64,000 nt of DNA from Hoylesella buccalis ATCC 35310 (GCF_025151385.1 NZ_CP102287.1:3162001-3226000); one strand, 5' to 3'; shown: positions 25,733 through 34,565, counted from the stretch's first letter. The notes: generated from the sequence alone by a model not told the origin. Numbers and translations are program-made.

Positions 25733-27052
25733 CTACTCCCCTCCCTTTTGGGGAGGGGTAGGGGGAGAGGCCGTTGTTTGCTCGGCTCCAAACGGCACAA
25801 ACCAAGTGATGAGTAAGGCGGGAATGGTGCATAGCAACACGAATACAAAGAAGTGTCGGTAGCCCAATGCGTCGCTCACGGCACCACTCATCATGCCTGG
25901 CAGCATCACGCCAAGGTTCATAATGCCACTAGCAAAGGCATAGTGTGACATCTTATGCTTGCCTGGCGCGATTTGTTGCATCATGAAGAGCGTCAGTCCC
26001 ACGAATCCAAAGCCATAACCAAAGTATTCCAGTCCAATGGCACTGCCTATGAAGACAAGGTCTTGTGGTTGGTAAATGGCCAACAGGTTATATGCCACAA
26101 ACGGTACGTTGAACACCAAGGCCAATGAAAACAGACTCTTCTTCAAACCACGATGAGCGATATAGTAGCCGCCCAAGATAGAACCAATCACGAAGGCGGC
26201 AGCACCCACGGTGCCATAGCACAGGCCAATCTGTTGTTCTGTCATGCCTAATCCTTGCTCCGAAACCGGTGCTTTGAGGAAGAGCGGCACAATCTTCATC
26301 ACAAACCCTTCGGCAAACCGATAGAGGATGATGAAGCATATATAATAGGTAATATGTTTCTTTTGGAAGAACTCCGCGAACACCGCCCACAGCTCCGTCC
26401 ATACTTCACGGGCACTCTTCTTGTGCTGGGCTGCTTTGCCGTCGGTTGGAAGAATGAAAAAGTGATAGCATCCCAAAGCCAGCATGGTCACGCCGACGAT
26501 GAGCATGATGAACATCCACGCCTTGGTCACGCCATAGCTCTTGATGAATATTCCCGCCAGGTACACCAGTCCGCCCGTGGCAAATATCTTCGCCACGTTG
26601 TAGAAGGCACCTTGCCAGCCTATCCAGCGTGCTTGCTCTTCGGTAGAAAGTACCGACATATACGTTCCGTCGGCGGCGATGTCGTGTGTGGCACCGCTCA
26701 TGGCAATCACGGCTAAGATGCCAATGGTGATGGCAAAGAAGTCGGAGAGGTTCAAGGCGAATGCCAATAAGGCAAACATCACGCCGCAAAGCAGCTGGGT
26801 AAGCACCACAAAAAACTTCTTGGTCTTGTAGATTTCAAGGAACGGACTCCAGATAGGCTTCAACGTCCACGGCAACATAATCAATCCTGTCCAAAAGGTG
26901 ATTTGCGTGTCAGAGATACCCATGCCTTTGTACATCAGCGACGTCACCATGTTAAGTACCACAAAGGGCATCCCCATGGCGAAATAAAGTGTAGGCACCC
27001 ATGCAATGGGACTTGTCTTTCTCGGGTGATGGTAGTTTGGTTTTTCTTTCAT
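25733..27052 (-). CDS. MFS transporter, AmpG/SLC45-like, probable oligosaccharide importer
   Basis: A 439-residue inner-membrane protein with about 12 hydrophobic segments. The MFS-type loop after the second helix (WTLKPIWSPFLEIYKTKKF) and the motif SGATHDIAADGTYMSVLS in helix 4 are typical of the AmpG/acetyl-CoA transporter-like branch. Similar carriers sit beside GH130 genes in Bacteroidales, which suggests uptake of a mannose-containing disaccharide. That is inference from context. The last residues (ASPPTPPQKGGE) are translated from a REP-like repeat, so the native stop was probably lost or moved by the repeat. Confidence 0.82.
   Translation of the reverse strand: MKEKPNYHHPRKTSPIAWVPTLYFAMGMPFVVLNMVTSLMYKGMGISDTQITFWTGLIMLPWTLKPIWSPFLEIYKTKKFFVVLTQLLCGVMFALLAFALNLSDFFAITIGILAVIAMSGATHDIAADGTYMSVLSTEEQARWIGWQGAFYNVAKIFATGGLVYLAGIFIKSYGVTKAWMFIMLIVGVTMLALGCYHFFILPTDGKAAQHKKSAREVWTELWAVFAEFFQKKHITYYICFIILYRFAEGFVMKIVPLFLKAPVSEQGLGMTEQQIGLCYGTVGAAAFVIGSILGGYYIAHRGLKKSLFSLALVFNVPFVAYNLLAIYQPQDLVFIGSAIGLEYFGYGFGFVGLTLFMMQQIAPGKHKMSHYAFASGIMNLGVMLPGMMSGAVSDALGYRHFFVFVLLCTIPALLITWFVPFGAEQTTASPPTPPQKGGE
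25736..25772. repeat. C/G-rich REP-like repeat, copy 2, overlapping the MFS gene end
   Basis: CCCCTCCCTTTTGGGGAGGGG is a palindrome followed by TAGGGGGAGAGG. It overlaps the last codons and stop of the MFS gene. It pairs with the copy at 25569-25618. Confidence 0.65.
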
Positions 27053-27114
27053 TTTTTAATACAACAACATGTGCTTTTTAATACAACAGCAGGTGTACTC
27101 GTATAATGGATGCC

Positions 27115-27825
27115 TTATAAGTTTGTTTGTTCAGCATCGGTTGGCAATGCTGGTTTGTCCATGGAGGCGGCTGTTTCATCAACAGATTCACCAGATTCTA
27201 CAGGCTCGACCGTTGTGTCAACAGCATCTGTCGCTGTGGAGTTTGTGGGTGCTTGTTTGTATTTTCGGTTCACCGACATCACCTTAAAGGCATCGATGCA
27301 CTCGATGACACCATACAACACGAGCGTCCAGCCAATGACGAAGAGCGGTGCTTGTGCTATCCATTGGGGTTTTATGATGGCGATGCCACCGATGAAAAGC
27401 ACCACGCAGGGCAGCAGCCAGAAGATGATGTGCACGCGGATGATGCGGTTGATGGCGGCCAACACCACAAACTGATTGATGGCACCCAGAATCAGTACGG
27501 CGGCGATGATGTACACCAGTCCGGTTGTAAAGACGGTAGGCATCAGAGCCAGTACAGCACCCAGCACCATACTGCCGATGCCCACAATGGGGAAGGTGGG
27601 GCGGAAGCCGGATATTTGCCGACCATTGGCGTCAAACACCACGGTATCATCGCGGTGCTTGCGGTCGATGAGGTAGGTGATGCACGATATGAGTCCGGTG
27701 ATGAAGAATAGCACACCAATGAGAATGGTGATCCATGTAACGGTTTCTTCGCGGTAACGGATAAGTAACGCGCCAATGATAATGGACACCAGCGCACGGA
27801 TGAATGTGTTTTGTACTGTTTTCAT
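27115..27825 (-). CDS. DUF308 (HdeD-like) membrane protein
   Basis: An inner-membrane protein of about 236 residues with six predicted hydrophobic segments in pairs, for example ALVSIIIGALLIRY, TILIGVLFFITGLISCI and IIAAVLILGAINQFV. This is the tandem DUF308 pattern of HdeD-type proteins, whose E. coli relative is linked to acid stress; the function here is unknown. The start at 27825 is preferred because the promoter-like sites lie just upstream; the ATG at 27867 would be inside the promoter. The C-terminal 45 residues are a soluble tail rich in T, E, D and V. Confidence 0.75.
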   Translation of the reverse strand: MKTVQNTFIRALVSIIIGALLIRYREETVTWITILIGVLFFITGLISCITYLIDRKHRDDTVVFDANGRQISGFRPTFPIVGIGSMVLGAVLALMPTVFTTGLVYIIAAVLILGAINQFVVLAAINRIIRVHIIFWLLPCVVLFIGGIAIIKPQWIAQAPLFVIGWTLVLYGVIECIDAFKVMSVNRKYKQAPTNSTATDAVDTTVEPVESGESVDETAASMDKPALPTDAEQTNL

Positions 27826-27844
27826 ACGATTTGTAATATGTTTA

Positions 27845-27875
27845 CAAATGTACGAACTATCTCCCATAAATGCAA
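27845..27875 (-). promoter_or_regulatory. Promoter of the DUF308 gene
   Basis: On the minus strand TTGC (27875-27872), 19 bases, then TACATTTG (27852-27845) fit the consensus. A divergent TATTTTTG at 27885-27892 may serve the phosphatase gene on the other strand. Confidence 0.6.
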
Positions 27876-27911
27876 TACTTTTCGTATTTTTGTATCCTAA
27901 TATTCCATTCT

Positions 27912-28421
27912 ATGACAACATTATATTTGGTCAGACATGGTGAAACGGTGGACAATGCCGCCCACCTCATGCAGGGACAGACGCAGGGCAGACTCAATGC
28001 GGTTGGCCTCAGACAGGCTGAACAACTGCGCGAACGGTTCCGCCAGCTGCACGTTGATGCGTTTGTGTCCAGTGATTTATATCGGGCTCTCGAGACATGT
28101 GAGGTGATAGCCGCACCGCACGGCATCAAGGTGCAGACAACACCGCTGCTGCGCGAGCGTGACTGGGGCGACTTTACGGGAAGATACATTCCCGATTTGA
28201 AAGACTTACCCTTTCCCGAGAATGTAGAGTCGTTGGAAGAGATGAAGCATCGCGCCCGACAGTTTCTCGAAGAGATGAGCAGCCGTTACCCCCATCAAAC
28301 GGTGTTGGCCGTGGGACATGGCATCATCAACAAGGCGATACAGAGCGCGTTCCATCATCAACCCATGAGTGAAATCAAGAAAATGGAAAACGCTGAGGTG
28401 AGAGTGCTGAACCTTCAATAA
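27912..28421 (+). CDS. Histidine phosphatase superfamily protein (phosphoglycerate mutase-like)
   Basis: A 169-residue cytoplasmic phosphatase. The catalytic RHG motif is at the very start (LYLVRHGETVDNA) when the ATG at 27912 is used. The second histidine is in VLAVGHGIINKAI near residue 140. SSDLYRALETCEVIA is the usual conserved helix. The family covers broad phosphomonoesterases, alpha-ribazole phosphatase and others, so the substrate is not known. It is divergent from the DUF308 gene. Confidence 0.85.
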   Translation: MTTLYLVRHGETVDNAAHLMQGQTQGRLNAVGLRQAEQLRERFRQLHVDAFVSSDLYRALETCEVIAAPHGIKVQTTPLLRERDWGDFTGRYIPDLKDLPFPENVESLEEMKHRARQFLEEMSSRYPHQTVLAVGHGIINKAIQSAFHHQPMSEIKKMENAEVRVLNLQ

Positions 28422-28465
28422 GTAAGAGCCCAGCGAATAATCACGCCCTTATGGAAAAGAAATAA

Positions 28466-29605
28466 TCACCTACGGCCTCCAAAACTTCTGCCGCCACCTT
28501 GTGTTCCCCTCGAATTGCCGCCTGATCTTGATGGCGAACTATAGCTTCTGGATGGCGAGCTGTAAGACCTGCTGGGTGCCGAATAGCTCCTTGATGGTGA
28601 GCTGTAAGAGCGGCTGGGTGCCGAATAGCTCCTGGATGGTGAACTATAGCTTCTCGATGGCGAACTATACGAACGGCTTGGTGAAGAGCTCCTGGATGGT
28701 GAACTGTATGATCGGCTGGGGGAAGAACTCCTTGACGGTGGACTATAGCTTCTGGATGGTGAGCTATAGGAACGGCTTGGTGAGGAACTTCTGGATGGCG
28801 AGGAAGGGTCGGGTGTGAACGTACGGTTCGGTACGGTCGACCTAACGCCTGTCGACTCGTCACGGCCAAAGCTGCCCCCGCTTCGGCTGCCGTTACCGAA
28901 CGAACCCGGTTGGGTAACGGTGGTACGCGTGCTGCTCTGTCGGTTGCCAAAGCTGCTACTGCTGCGGTTGGGTGCAGCGTTGTAGCGGCGACTACCACTC
29001 GAGCCGTAGCTTCTTGACGAATTGTCGTAGGTGGAGATGATGCGACGGGGGCCGTTGCCGAACGAGCGGCTGCCGTTGTTATAATACCCACGATTGTATC
29101 CATCACGCATGCCTATCCCATCATAACCTCGTCTGGGACCGTAGTCGCGACCATAATACCACGATCGGTTGCCGTTGCGGTGCCAGCTGTGGCCTCCACG
29201 GTACACGGCGTAAAAGTGAGGTGTACCGAAATAGAAGTAGTCACGGTATGGATAGCGGGCGTACACACCGAAGTGCCAATAGCCTGCATTCCAATAAAGC
29301 GGGCGATAGAAATAGGTGGCATCGCGGTACATGCGGTACTGCCAATCAAGCAGAATGTAACTCAAGTCCAGATTGCGGCGCTCCCAGTAGAGTCCGAACA
29401 GGTCGTCATAGTTGTCGATGCTCATCAGGTAGTCGAGGTTAATCTCGTATGCAGCCTCATATTGGTCATCGGTGAGGTTCAGCTCGTAAGCCATCTTGTC
29501 CGTCAGGAACAGGGCCTGCCGACGCGCTTGGTTGTAACTCATGGCGTTGGCTGACACCGTGAGAGCAAGCAGTGAAATCAGGGAAATAATCAGCTTTTTC
29601 ATCAT
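28466..29605 (-). CDS. Secreted protein with Tyr-rich core and Ser-Pro-Ser-Arg repeat tail
   Basis: An exported protein of about 379 residues, with start at 29605 or 29602 followed by a signal peptide (KKLIISLISLLALTVSANA). Residues about 20-75 form a small helical domain (MSYNQARRQALFLTDKMAYE, ELNLTDDQYEAAYEI). The middle is rich in Y, W, R and G. The last 120 residues are repeats of SSPSRSYS and APSRSYS type, ending in a Gly/Arg-rich tail (GGGRSFGGRR). The repeats are also visible as DNA repeats of about 24 bases. The strongly basic, low-complexity tail could bind nucleic acid or surface polymers, but no function can be assigned. Confidence 0.72.
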   Translation of the reverse strand: MMKKLIISLISLLALTVSANAMSYNQARRQALFLTDKMAYELNLTDDQYEAAYEINLDYLMSIDNYDDLFGLYWERRNLDLSYILLDWQYRMYRDATYFYRPLYWNAGYWHFGVYARYPYRDYFYFGTPHFYAVYRGGHSWHRNGNRSWYYGRDYGPRRGYDGIGMRDGYNRGYYNNGSRSFGNGPRRIISTYDNSSRSYGSSGSRRYNAAPNRSSSSFGNRQSSTRTTVTQPGSFGNGSRSGGSFGRDESTGVRSTVPNRTFTPDPSSPSRSSSPSRSYSSPSRSYSPPSRSSSPSRSYSSPSRSSSPSRSYSSPSRSYSSPSRSYSAPSRSYSSPSRSYSAPSRSYSSPSRSYSSPSRSGGNSRGTQGGGRSFGGRR

Positions 29606-29879
29606 GAAATATTTTAATATTGTGAATATATACGTCCTTGTGATGTCCTTGTGGATAACAGACCAGCAACGATGCGTTGTTTCCATTCATCCGTTTCTTG
29701 TTCTTCATCACATCGCAAATGTAACGATTATCACGCATGCATAAAAAGGTTTTTCCCTAAACCGTGAGGGGAAAATCCCTATCACTGCTCTCTCACGAAT
29801 CTGTTTAAGAACCCTTTGGCAGTTCTTTTATCCCTGCAAGCAATTCCTGATAACCCATGTCTTTGCTTATATCATTCAT

Positions 29880-30090
29880 GAACCGCCCTTTAGGGCGGTT
29901 CTATAAATTACCACCGTAAAGTTTTATTTATGTTTGACGGTTTACGTTTTGTCATCTTGTGGTCTTTTTTTGGTTCAATTCGCTTGTTCGTTCAGTCGTA
30001 TAGCTCGCTATACTCTTTCACTCACAAACAAATTGACCACCAAAAATAGTCTCACAATCTGTCAAAGCTAATTTATAGAACCGCCCTTTA
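29880..30090. repeat. Inverted-repeat element (MITE-like) after the ATPase gene
   Basis: The left end is a palindrome GAACCGCCCTTTAGGGCGGTTC (29880-29901, given as two arms GAACCGCCC and GGGCGGTTC) followed by TATAAATTA. The right end carries the inverted copy TAATTTATAGAACCGCCC ending at 30086. The element is about 210 bases, encodes nothing, and its right end touches the stop codon of the ATPase gene. It could act as a terminator in both directions. Confidence 0.55.
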
Positions 30091-31380
30091 ATCTTTCAAA
30101 CAAGCAAGCGGTATTACTTTTACTCCGTCTGGGCGTGTGTAAGCCATACTGCCACCTGTCATGATAATCATCAAGTCGGGTTCGCGCAACGGCACCTGTT
30201 TTTCTGTTTTATTATACGCTTGAACGAGACGTTTTATTTCCAAAAGATGTTTGGCTCCTTCTTCTATTTCACGGCTGCCAAGCTTACATTCTATCAGCGC
30301 ATAGCGTCCATCGTCGAGATGAAGCACAAGGTCGGCTTCCAGTCCGTAGCGGTCACGATAGTATGACAAATGATTGCCAAAGCCTGGTGTGTAAGCCCGA
30401 AGATCTCTCGCACACATCTGTTCAAAGATGAAACCAAAAGTTTTGAGCTGAGTCATTAATGCTTCAGGAGAAAGTCCTAAAGCTGCAATTGTAATGGAAG
30501 GGTCTACGAAAGCCCGCTTGATACCACTTCGAATTGCTGTCTTGCTCCTAACGGCAGGGCACCACGCATCAATGTCGTCAATAACAAACAATTTATTCAG
30601 GGATGCTACATAATCTAAGAACGTACTCATCGTGAGTGACACTTCCCCAGAAGACGTTACATCAGCTAATAAAGCAGTGTTTTTTGCCAATGTAGATATG
30701 TTACGAGCGTATGAACGTAATATGGCACGAGTAGTCCGTTCGTCTCTTTGTACGCCGTCCACTCTTGAGATATCGTCTCTACAGATAGCATCCACATAGT
30801 TGCGTGCAATCAGCAATTTCGCCTTATCACTCTTCATATTAAGAAATGCAGGCCATCCGCCACGACACGCAGCGTAAATAAGGTCTTCTATCTTCATGCC
30901 AGAAGTAATGCCATCTATGTCCAAGTCTTGATTGTCGAACAATTCTTTAAGAGAGATTTTTCCGTTCGACTCTCCCGATTCCCATAGACTCATTGGCAAC
31001 ATCTTCATTCGTGATATCCTACCCGTACCAGAATGATGAATCTTACTTCTGTCAACAATGGTAGATCCGGTAAGAATAAACTGTCCTGGAACCTGACGCT
31101 CGTCCACCATTGTGCGCACAGCATCCCAAAGTATAGGAGCGTCCTGCCACTCATCTATAAGGCGAGGTGTTTCACCCAACAACAGCAAGGATGGTTTTGA
31201 AGCGGCAGTTGCAGCGTATTCTTCCTGCATCTCCGGATCCTGCATTTTTACGACGCTTTTACTCATTTGTTCTGCAGTTGTTGTCTTCCCGCACCACTTA
31301 GGACCCTCTATTAGTACTGCCCCAAAAGCCTCAAGATGCTCTGCCAGTTGAAGGTCTGCAATTCTATGTGAATAACTCAT
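30088..31380 (-). CDS. AAA ATPase with DUF4143 domain
   Basis: A 430-residue cytoplasmic protein of the widespread AAA_14/DUF4143 type. The Walker A motif is GPKWCGKTT near residues 26-34. Walker B-like LLLLGETPRLIDEWQDAP follows near 75, and the sensor-like FILTGSTI near 105. The C-terminal DUF4143 part has a nuclease-like fold hint in YGLEADLVLHLDDGRYALIECKLG (D-x(n)-E-x-K), as in restriction-like domains. The function of the family is unclear; roles in mobile-element or toxin biology have been proposed. It stands alone in a repeat-rich region. Confidence 0.85.
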   Translation of the reverse strand: MSYSHRIADLQLAEHLEAFGAVLIEGPKWCGKTTTAEQMSKSVVKMQDPEMQEEYAATAASKPSLLLLGETPRLIDEWQDAPILWDAVRTMVDERQVPGQFILTGSTIVDRSKIHHSGTGRISRMKMLPMSLWESGESNGKISLKELFDNQDLDIDGITSGMKIEDLIYAACRGGWPAFLNMKSDKAKLLIARNYVDAICRDDISRVDGVQRDERTTRAILRSYARNISTLAKNTALLADVTSSGEVSLTMSTFLDYVASLNKLFVIDDIDAWCPAVRSKTAIRSGIKRAFVDPSITIAALGLSPEALMTQLKTFGFIFEQMCARDLRAYTPGFGNHLSYYRDRYGLEADLVLHLDDGRYALIECKLGSREIEEGAKHLLEIKRLVQAYNKTEKQVPLREPDLMIIMTGGSMAYTRPDGVKVIPLACLKD

Positions 31381-31482
31381 ATTGTAACCGTAATTGATGA
31401 TGTATGCAAAGTTATTGATATTCAGTTATATTTGCAAGAAAAAACTAATATTTTTGGATGCATAAAACGATGAATTGCGCTG

Positions 31483-31574
31483 TTTCATCATAAGCTTTTG
31501 TGGTGTTTTGTCATAATCTTTTGTGGTGTTTCATCATCAGCTTTTGTGGCATTTCATCATAAACTTTTGTGGTA
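31483..31574. repeat. Four tandem 23-base repeats
   Basis: Units start at 31483, 31506, 31529 and 31552 and follow the pattern TTTCATCATAA-CTTTTGTGGTG with one to five changes each. There are no spacers between them, so this is a minisatellite and not a CRISPR array. It lies about 100 bases upstream of the ATPase start. Confidence 0.88.
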
Positions 31575-31669
31575 AATCATTTGATGTTTTTTGTTGCTTT
31601 CGCGTTTTTCGTTGTTGAAAAACGCTGCTTTGCAGTTGGAAATTTGTTCAATATTTTATCCGTTTGATG

Positions 31670-32045
31670 CCCCTAAAACGGCACTTGAAAATGTGCAATC
31701 TGGAAAAAATCAATAGGCAAACAGGGAGCAAGCAGGAGGTTTTTGAACCCGAAAACTCGAGTTTTACCAAGAAAACATCGACTTTTCTCGTTGTAGAAGC
31801 ATCGTTTTGATGGGCAATTTACATGGGTTAAGCATGCAAAGGCATACAGATTTCACTTTTATAACAATGCTTTTGGCTCAAAAAGGCTCGAAAAGCAGGT
31901 TCTTGATGCAAAGTTGTGTACATAAAGAATTAATAATCAGTTGTATATGAAAACTGTCTTATTTTGGGCGAATTTGCGACGATTGGTCTCTTTGTTGGCG
32001 AATAAGCCAAATATGATGCACCTTGTTGTCAAGAAAATTCACAGC
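31670..32045. repeat. Dispersed intergenic repeat, copy B
   Basis: It is similar in order and sequence to the region around the IS256-type element (5130-5169 joined to 6247-6600). Shared blocks are CTAAAACGGC/TTAAAACGGC, GGAAAAAATCAATAGGCAA, CAATGCTTTTGGCT, TTTGCGAC and TGTCAAGAAAA. This copy is uninterrupted at the site where the IS sits in copy A. Confidence 0.6.
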
Positions 32046-32182
32046 TAATGTTCCTAATGCTTCTCATTTCGTCCACGTCTATGCCCCTTTTATTTCATGG
32101 CAACGGATTTACACGGAGGCACACGGATGAGCCGTGTAAATCCGGTTGGTTCCGTTTGGAATGCTGCGCAACGAGGTTGTAC

Positions 32183-32850
32183 GCCCCGCAGGGGCAATAG
32201 CTTATAGCCCAGGGCATCGCCCTGGGTAAATGTCAACGCAAGGTAATGACGCCCCGAAGGGGCAAAAGCAAATGTGGCACAGTATTAATTAATGGCTTTT
32301 GCCCTTACAGGGCGTACGCCTACTCATGCGCATACCCAGGGCGATGCCCTGGGCTATGTGCTTTTGGGCTTTCAGCCCGTAATTACCTTGAACTTCATTT
32401 TCGTTAGATGGCTTTGTTGTGTTCTTTTGGGCTTTCAGCCCGTAAACACTTTGAACATCATTCCCGTTAAGATGATTTTGTTATAACATACGAGAAAGAT
32501 TTTTCGTCTACAAACACTCTTTTTCTGTCATGGAGGCGTGGTCATCAACCATGATATATAATAATGTTTAACATTTCTCGTTATCAAAGTAACAACCATC
32601 CTGCAATTGAAATCGAATGGTACTAATTACTCTAAATCGGGCTGAAAGCCCAAAAGCATATAGCCCAGGGCAATGCCCTGGGGAAGGTGTGCAGAGAATG
32701 CGACGCCCTGAAAGGGCAAAAGCAAGTATGGCGAATAGGATGAAAGATGCTTTTGCCCTTACAGGGCGTTATCCCTCACCGTATGCCATCCCAGGGTGTT
32801 ACCCCGGGCTAAACGCTTTTGCCCCTACGGGGCGTAACCCACAAACAGAC
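32183..32850. repeat. Cluster of REP-like palindromes
   Basis: At least ten short palindromes of three kinds recur: CGCCCCGAAGGGGC-like, GCCCAGGGCGATGCCCTGGGC-like (two arms around a 4-base loop), and GGGCTTTCAGCCC-like. They are often joined by AAAAGCA or its complement. Two sub-clusters lie at about 32183-32460 and 32636-32850. They would fold as serial hairpins in RNA. Confidence 0.8.
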
Positions 32851-32983
32851 TGTGTGCCAAGAGATTCAGTATATTTATTGTTGCAAAAGGGAAATCATAT
32901 TTGTTAGATAGCAGCGGAAAGTGAACAAGTGTTTATTTCCGCAGCATAGTAACTTATCGTTAAAAAGCACGATTCTATAAAGC

Positions 32984-34552
32984 ATGAAACGTCATATATT
33001 ACTGTCTGTTCTACTGGTCGCAACTGGAGTGGGGCATGCCCAGGCCGATTTCGATGCAGTAAACGCATCGTCGTGGAACATCGGTGAGAACACTCATTAT
33101 CAGGTAGAGTTGCAAAGTTCGTTCGCTGACGGCAAAACGCCCTTGTGGCTCCATTCCAACCGGCATGGCTTGAGTTCGTTGGAAAAGAACAACGGTTATC
33201 TGCGTGCGGCCTTAATCAGACCCTTGCGTACCGACTCGGCACGCAAATGGGGGATTGGCTATGGCCTGGATGTGGCGGCGGGTGTCAATCATACCAGTAA
33301 GATGATGGTTCAACAGGCCTTTGTTGAGCTGCGGTGGTTGCATGGCGCGCTCTCTGTAGGGAGTAAGGAATACCCCATGGAGCTGAAGAATAACCAGTTG
33401 AGCAGCGGTTCTCAAACGTTAGGTATCAATGCCCGACCCGTTCCCCAGGTGCGTTTGGCCTTGCCCGATTACTGGATGTTGCCCTTTGGCAACAGGTGGT
33501 TGCACGTGAAAGGACACATCGCCTACGGCAAGATGACGGACGACAACTGGCAGCACAGCTTTACCCAGCGCCAGTCTAAGTATGCCGACAATGTGCTGTT
33601 TCACAGCAAGGCCGGCTATCTGAAGATAGGCAATGAAGACCGCTTCTGTCTGTTTTCAATCGAAATGGGGTTGGAGATGGCCACGCTTTTTGGTGGAACG
33701 GGCTATCAACCCAAGTCTGATGGAACGGTCAACGTGATTCGCAGTCAAACGGGGTTCAGGGCTTTTTGGAATGCTTTCATGCCTGGTGGCTACGACGCAC
33801 CTGAGGAGGACATCGTTTATCAGAATGTGGAAGGCGACCAACTGGGCAGCTGGCTCATACGGATGAACTATGATGCGGACACCTGGCGCATAGGTCTGTA
33901 TGGTGAAAAGTTTTTCGAGGACCACTCGTCCATGTTCCAACTCGATTACGACGGGTACGGAACGGGTGATGAATGGAACGTCAAGAAGAAAAGAAAGTTC
34001 TTTGTCTACGACTTTAAGGACATGATGCTGGGCGTAGAACTCAATCTGAAATACAACGACCTGGTGCGCAACGTGGTGTTTGAATATCTGTACACCAAGT
34101 ATCAGAGTGGTCCCGTGTATCACGACCACACGCAGAACATGAGTCACCATATCTCGGGCATCGACGATTTTTACAATCACTACATTTACACCGGGTGGCA
34201 GCATTGGGGTGAAGTGATGGGCAACCCGCTGTATCGCTCGCCACTCTACAACGAGGATGGCCGTATCAACGTTCAGAACAATCGATTCAAGGCCTTCCAC
34301 CTGGGCGTGTCGGGCGAGCCATGGAACGGCGTGAGCTATCGTTTGTTGACCACTTGGCAGGAGGGATTGGGAACCTATAAAATGCCCTTCGCAGCCAAAC
34401 AGCACAACGTAAGTGTGATGCTGGAAGTTGGCTGTCGCCTCAAACATGGCTGGAATGTCCGAGGAAGTTATGGGGGCGATTTCGGAGATATTTTGGGCAA
34501 CAACCAAGGCGTACAGCTCACCATCGGCAAACATGGATTGTTCAACCTGTAA
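32984..34552 (+). CDS. Wzi-family capsule assembly outer-membrane protein
   Basis: A 522-residue exported protein predicted to be an outer-membrane beta barrel. The signal peptide is MKRHILLSVLLVATGVGHAQ. The body has the alternating beta pattern and the sequence style of capsule assembly Wzi proteins (TPLWLHSNRHGLSSLEKNNG; ELRWLHGALSVGSKEYP; the GIDDFYNHYIYTGWQHWGEVMGNPL region). Wzi helps anchor capsule at the cell surface. The gene lies 13 kb from the polysaccharide operon in this window, so a functional link is plausible but inferred. It is followed after 13 bases by a small lipoprotein gene. Confidence 0.8.
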   Translation: MKRHILLSVLLVATGVGHAQADFDAVNASSWNIGENTHYQVELQSSFADGKTPLWLHSNRHGLSSLEKNNGYLRAALIRPLRTDSARKWGIGYGLDVAAGVNHTSKMMVQQAFVELRWLHGALSVGSKEYPMELKNNQLSSGSQTLGINARPVPQVRLALPDYWMLPFGNRWLHVKGHIAYGKMTDDNWQHSFTQRQSKYADNVLFHSKAGYLKIGNEDRFCLFSIEMGLEMATLFGGTGYQPKSDGTVNVIRSQTGFRAFWNAFMPGGYDAPEEDIVYQNVEGDQLGSWLIRMNYDADTWRIGLYGEKFFEDHSSMFQLDYDGYGTGDEWNVKKKRKFFVYDFKDMMLGVELNLKYNDLVRNVVFEYLYTKYQSGPVYHDHTQNMSHHISGIDDFYNHYIYTGWQHWGEVMGNPLYRSPLYNEDGRINVQNNRFKAFHLGVSGEPWNGVSYRLLTTWQEGLGTYKMPFAAKQHNVSVMLEVGCRLKHGWNVRGSYGGDFGDILGNNQGVQLTIGKHGLFNL

Positions 34553-34565
34553 ACGGATTATTGAA

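Larger units (their letters stand above)
31381..32983. other. Gene-free repeat-rich region
   Basis: About 1.6 kb without a credible gene. It holds four tandem 23-base repeats, copy B of the dispersed intergenic repeat, and two clusters of short palindromes. Two short open frames (32292-32486 and 32617-32907) merely translate the palindromes. The end should hold the promoter of the Wzi-like gene at 32984. Confidence 0.7.

Noticed and set aside
27127-27711. A 194-codon plus-strand open frame opposite the DUF308 gene
   Set aside because: Its composition (H, D, G and C rich) is that of an antisense shadow of a membrane protein; it has no start context or family resemblance.
28441-29106. A 221-codon open frame on the same strand as the Ser/Arg-rich protein but in another frame, rich in H, P, A and V
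   Set aside because: It is an alternative reading of the low-complexity repeats; no signal peptide or domain, and the overlapping frame has a clear signal peptide and start.
31483-31574. Possible CRISPR array
   Set aside because: The 23-base units are head-to-tail with no spacers, they vary, and no cas genes are present.
32292-32907. Two short open frames encoding TGR and LLGFQPV-like repeats
   Set aside because: They are translations of REP-like palindromes; the reading frames shift between repeat copies.
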